The position numbers and the translations under genes were made by a program. This document shows, piece after piece, positions 30,386-32,615 of a stretch of 32,615 nucleotides of DNA (positions are counted from its first letter, which is position 1; every line of letters starts with the position of its first letter). This stretch comes from Alphaproteobacteria bacterium MarineAlpha3_Bin3 (GTDB taxonomy: Bacteria; Pseudomonadota; Alphaproteobacteria; Rhodospirillales; Casp-alpha2): positions 1 through 32,615 of the forward strand of contig PTLK01000003.1 of NCBI GenBank assembly GCA_002938075.1, written 5' to 3'. A model generated the notes under the pieces. It did no database searches. It saw only the letters and a list, made by a program, of their open reading frames with translations, and was not told the DNA's origin.

Positions 30386-31018
30386 TTATTTGCTTGCCCA
30401 AACCACGCGGGCCATCCAGTCAATTTCTTCTATCAACAGGCTGCGGTCCTCGTGGTTGGGATTGAGGGATTGCAGGTCCAACTTGCGGGCCGATTGGCGG
30501 AGCAGCACTTTGACCATGACCTCACCGCCCTTGGTTTTGACAACGACACGGTCGCCGCGGCGGATATTGGCCTGGGGTGAAACGATGATCGAATCGCCGT
30601 CACGGAACACTGGCTCCATGCTGTCGCCTGTGACTTCCAGGGCATAGGCGTAGGGATCGCCGAGACCGGGAAACGGAATCTCATCCCAAGCCCCGCCCGT
30701 GGGATAACCGACATCGTCAAAAAATCCCGAAGCGCCCGCCTGAACAAAACCGATTAACGGAATATTCCGGTAGACGCCGGCGCTTTCGCCGTCGCTCGTG
30801 AATGAAACGAATTCAGCCAGGCTGGCGCCCGTCGCCGCGAGCACCTTTGAGACGCTTTCCGTGCTCGGCCAGCGGAGCTTTCCCTCGCGGGTGACCCGTT
30901 TGCTTTTGTTAAAGGTCGTCGGGTCTAGGCCGGACTGCCGGGCCAGCCCGGACGCGGAGTATCCATACTCCCGGGCCAACCGGTCGATTGCTCTCCAGAC
31001 ATCGGTGTGCTTCAACAT
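30386..31018 (-). CDS. HTH transcriptional regulator with S24 (LexA/CI-type) peptidase domain
   Basis: N-terminal HTH (YGYSASGLARQSGLDPTTFNKSKR); FVQAGASGF candidate Ala-Gly cleavage site; VTGDSMEPVFRDGDSIIV (Ser) and RVVVKTKGGEVMVKVL (Lys). Confidence 0.9.
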   Translation of the reverse strand: MLKHTDVWRAIDRLAREYGYSASGLARQSGLDPTTFNKSKRVTREGKLRWPSTESVSKVLAATGASLAEFVSFTSDGESAGVYRNIPLIGFVQAGASGFFDDVGYPTGGAWDEIPFPGLGDPYAYALEVTGDSMEPVFRDGDSIIVSPQANIRRGDRVVVKTKGGEVMVKVLLRQSARKLDLQSLNPNHEDRSLLIEEIDWMARVVWASK

Positions 31019-31069
31019 GGGAACATTGTCATATATAAGTGTCTTCCCGTCATTAGGAACCTATGCTTA

Positions 31070-31103
31070 TTTATAAAGAATTAGGATTTATAAAGAATTA
31101 GGA
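31070..31103. repeat. Perfect tandem 17-bp direct repeat, 2 copies (TTTATAAAGAATTAGGA)
   Basis: TTTATAAAGAATTAGGA at 31070-31086 and 31087-31103; an additional ATTAGGA core at 31052-31058. Confidence 0.95.
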
Positions 31104-31206
31104 ATAAAAAGTTTTTTAATTTTGGAACACTGGGATGGATTTGTAACGAACCAAGATGTCAAATATAGAAACTTGAAAATAAAAGGCGCTCCTTCAGCAG
31201 CTGGCC

Positions 31207-31854
31207 ATGTCACCAAAGAACCTGAAAACACCGTCTTTTTGGCCCGACGTAGGAATATTGGCGCTTTTGACGGGGCCCTTTTTCCTCAACGATTTTATCT
31301 TTCTGAATATCGAGACCGCGCCCCAGTGGCTGGCCGCCGATTACGGATCGAAGATGCTGGCTTTGATTGTTTTGTTCGCGGTCCTTCCGCTTCGCCGGGC
31401 CGCCGCAAGCACGATCAAGCTGAAGGCCACCCTAAAAGAAGCCGTCACCCTTGCCGTGCTCAGTACTGGGGCGGTGATCTTCGCCAATTATTTCTTCCGC
31501 GTCCTGGTGCCGATCGAGATTGAAAGCCTGGTGCTGTTCCGCTATCCGCCGTTGACCCCGGGCCTGTTTTACTGGACGGACATCACCTTCGGGCTGGCAT
31601 TGACGGCGGTGAGCGAGGAATTCGTTTTTCGCGGCGTCTTCGCCGTTTTGGCGGCGCGCTATCTTTCGGGAACCGCTGCCATGGTCCTCGTATCGGCCAT
31701 CGTCTTTGCCCTGATCCACTGGTCGCACGGACTGACGTCGATGGTCGTCGCCGGCATCGCTGGCGTGGTGCTGATGGTGCTTTACCTGCGCACGGGTTCG
31801 GTGCTGCCGGGAATCGCCGCGCACTACGCCATCAACTTCGCCGATTTCTTATAA
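31207..31854 (+). CDS. CPBP family glutamic-type intramembrane protease
   Basis: Hydrophobic multi-TM; SEEFVFRGVF (EExxxR), VFALIHWSHG (FxxxH), AAHYAINF (HxxxN). Confidence 0.9.
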   Translation: MSPKNLKTPSFWPDVGILALLTGPFFLNDFIFLNIETAPQWLAADYGSKMLALIVLFAVLPLRRAAASTIKLKATLKEAVTLAVLSTGAVIFANYFFRVLVPIEIESLVLFRYPPLTPGLFYWTDITFGLALTAVSEEFVFRGVFAVLAARYLSGTAAMVLVSAIVFALIHWSHGLTSMVVAGIAGVVLMVLYLRTGSVLPGIAAHYAINFADFL

Positions 31855-31883
31855 GGCTAAGGGTCTGAGACGCCCGCAAACGT

Positions 31884-32615
31884 TCAGCCGTCGGCGGTGA
31901 TCCTGGCGATCAGCTCGCGCTCCACCTTTTCGGCCTCGGGCGTGTCGATCTGGCAGGTTCCCGCCGCGTGGTGCCCGCCGCCGCCGTATTCAAGCATCAA
32001 CTGGCCAATATCAGTCTTCGAGCTTTTGTCGAAGATGGATTTGCCGACGGCAAAGACAATATTCATTTGTTCGCGCCCCATCATCACGTGCATGGAGATA
32101 TTGCAGTCGGGGAAGAGCGCGTAAATTATGAACCTGTTGCCGGCATGGATGGTCTCCTCCTCGCGCAGGTCCAAAACAACCAGGTTTTGATGGACGGTGG
32201 AGCAACGCTTTAACTGTTCGGCGAACTTTTCCTGCTGCTCGAAATAGAGGTCCACCCGTTCCTTGACGTCGGGCAGTTCGAGGATCTGGTCGATGTTATG
32301 ATCGTGGCAGCGCTCGATCAGCTCCATCATCAGCTCGTAATTGGGAATGCGGAAGCCCCGGAACCGGCCCAGACCGGTGCGGGCGTCCATGAGGAAGTTC
32401 AACAGCGCCCAGCCCGTGGGCTTGAGCACTTCTTCCATGGTGAACTGGGCGGAATCGCCCTTATCCACCGCTTCCATCAAATCGACATCGACGTTGGGAA
32501 AGGCTTCCTTGCCGCCATAATAGTCATAGACCACACGTGCCGCCGACGGCGCATCAGGGTCGATGATGTGGTTGTCGAACTTCTCGCCTAGCCGGACGAT
32601 TTCGCTTTCGTGGTG
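31884..32615 (-). CDS. DHH/DHHA1 family phosphoesterase (exopolyphosphatase-like), 5' end beyond window
   Basis: DHHA1 motif YGGGGHHAAGTCQI near the C-terminus. Frame stays open to base 32615 (HHESEIVRLGEKFDNHIIDPDAPSAAR upstream of the listed ORF start), so the gene continues outside. Confidence 0.85.
   Translation of the reverse strand, partial: HHESEIVRLGEKFDNHIIDPDAPSAARVVYDYYGGKEAFPNVDVDLMEAVDKGDSAQFTMEEVLKPTGWALLNFLMDARTGLGRFRGFRIPNYELMMELIERCHDHNIDQILELPDVKERVDLYFEQQEKFAEQLKRCSTVHQNLVVLDLREEETIHAGNRFIIYALFPDCNISMHVMMGREQMNIVFAVGKSIFDKSSKTDIGQLMLEYGGGGHHAAGTCQIDTPEAEKVERELIARITADG

Noticed and set aside
30386-31018. S24/CI-like repressor as evidence of a prophage
   Set aside because: No integrase, structural, lysis or attachment-site features on either side; flanks are core metabolic genes.

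Overview
GC-rich chromosomal window with alphaproteobacterial character (SAM-II riboswitch on metZ, class I LysRS, plant-type GshA, lpxK/waaA/DUF374 cluster). It is almost entirely protein-coding. I support about 28 CDS: a methyltransferase 3' end, DUF6352-like and DUF1244 proteins, purD, xseA, an M23 peptidase, a lipid A/Kdo cluster (lpxL-like, lpxK, waaA, DUF374, MsbA-like ABC transporter), pmbA/tldE, a 2-oxoacid:ferredoxin oxidoreductase operon (korA-korB-fprA-like-rhodanese), metZ behind a SAM-II riboswitch and terminator, tldD, gshA, rsmE, ubiA, two poorly characterised ORFs, a GAF/HD-GYP protein with a large insertion, ubiD, class I lysS, an S24/LexA-type repressor, a CPBP intramembrane protease, and a DHH/DHHA1 phosphoesterase (partial). 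I see no CRISPR array, tRNA, rRNA, transposon or prophage. Most of the window is ordinary core genome. The items most worth a second look are the complete SAM-II/terminator/SD-hairpin leader of metZ, the Kor-FprA-rhodanese operon, the ~158-aa insertion splitting the HD-GYP core, and a tandem 17-bp repeat between the S24 repressor and the CPBP protease. I found no convincing new defence system or mobile system. All family calls are from motif recognition, with no database search.
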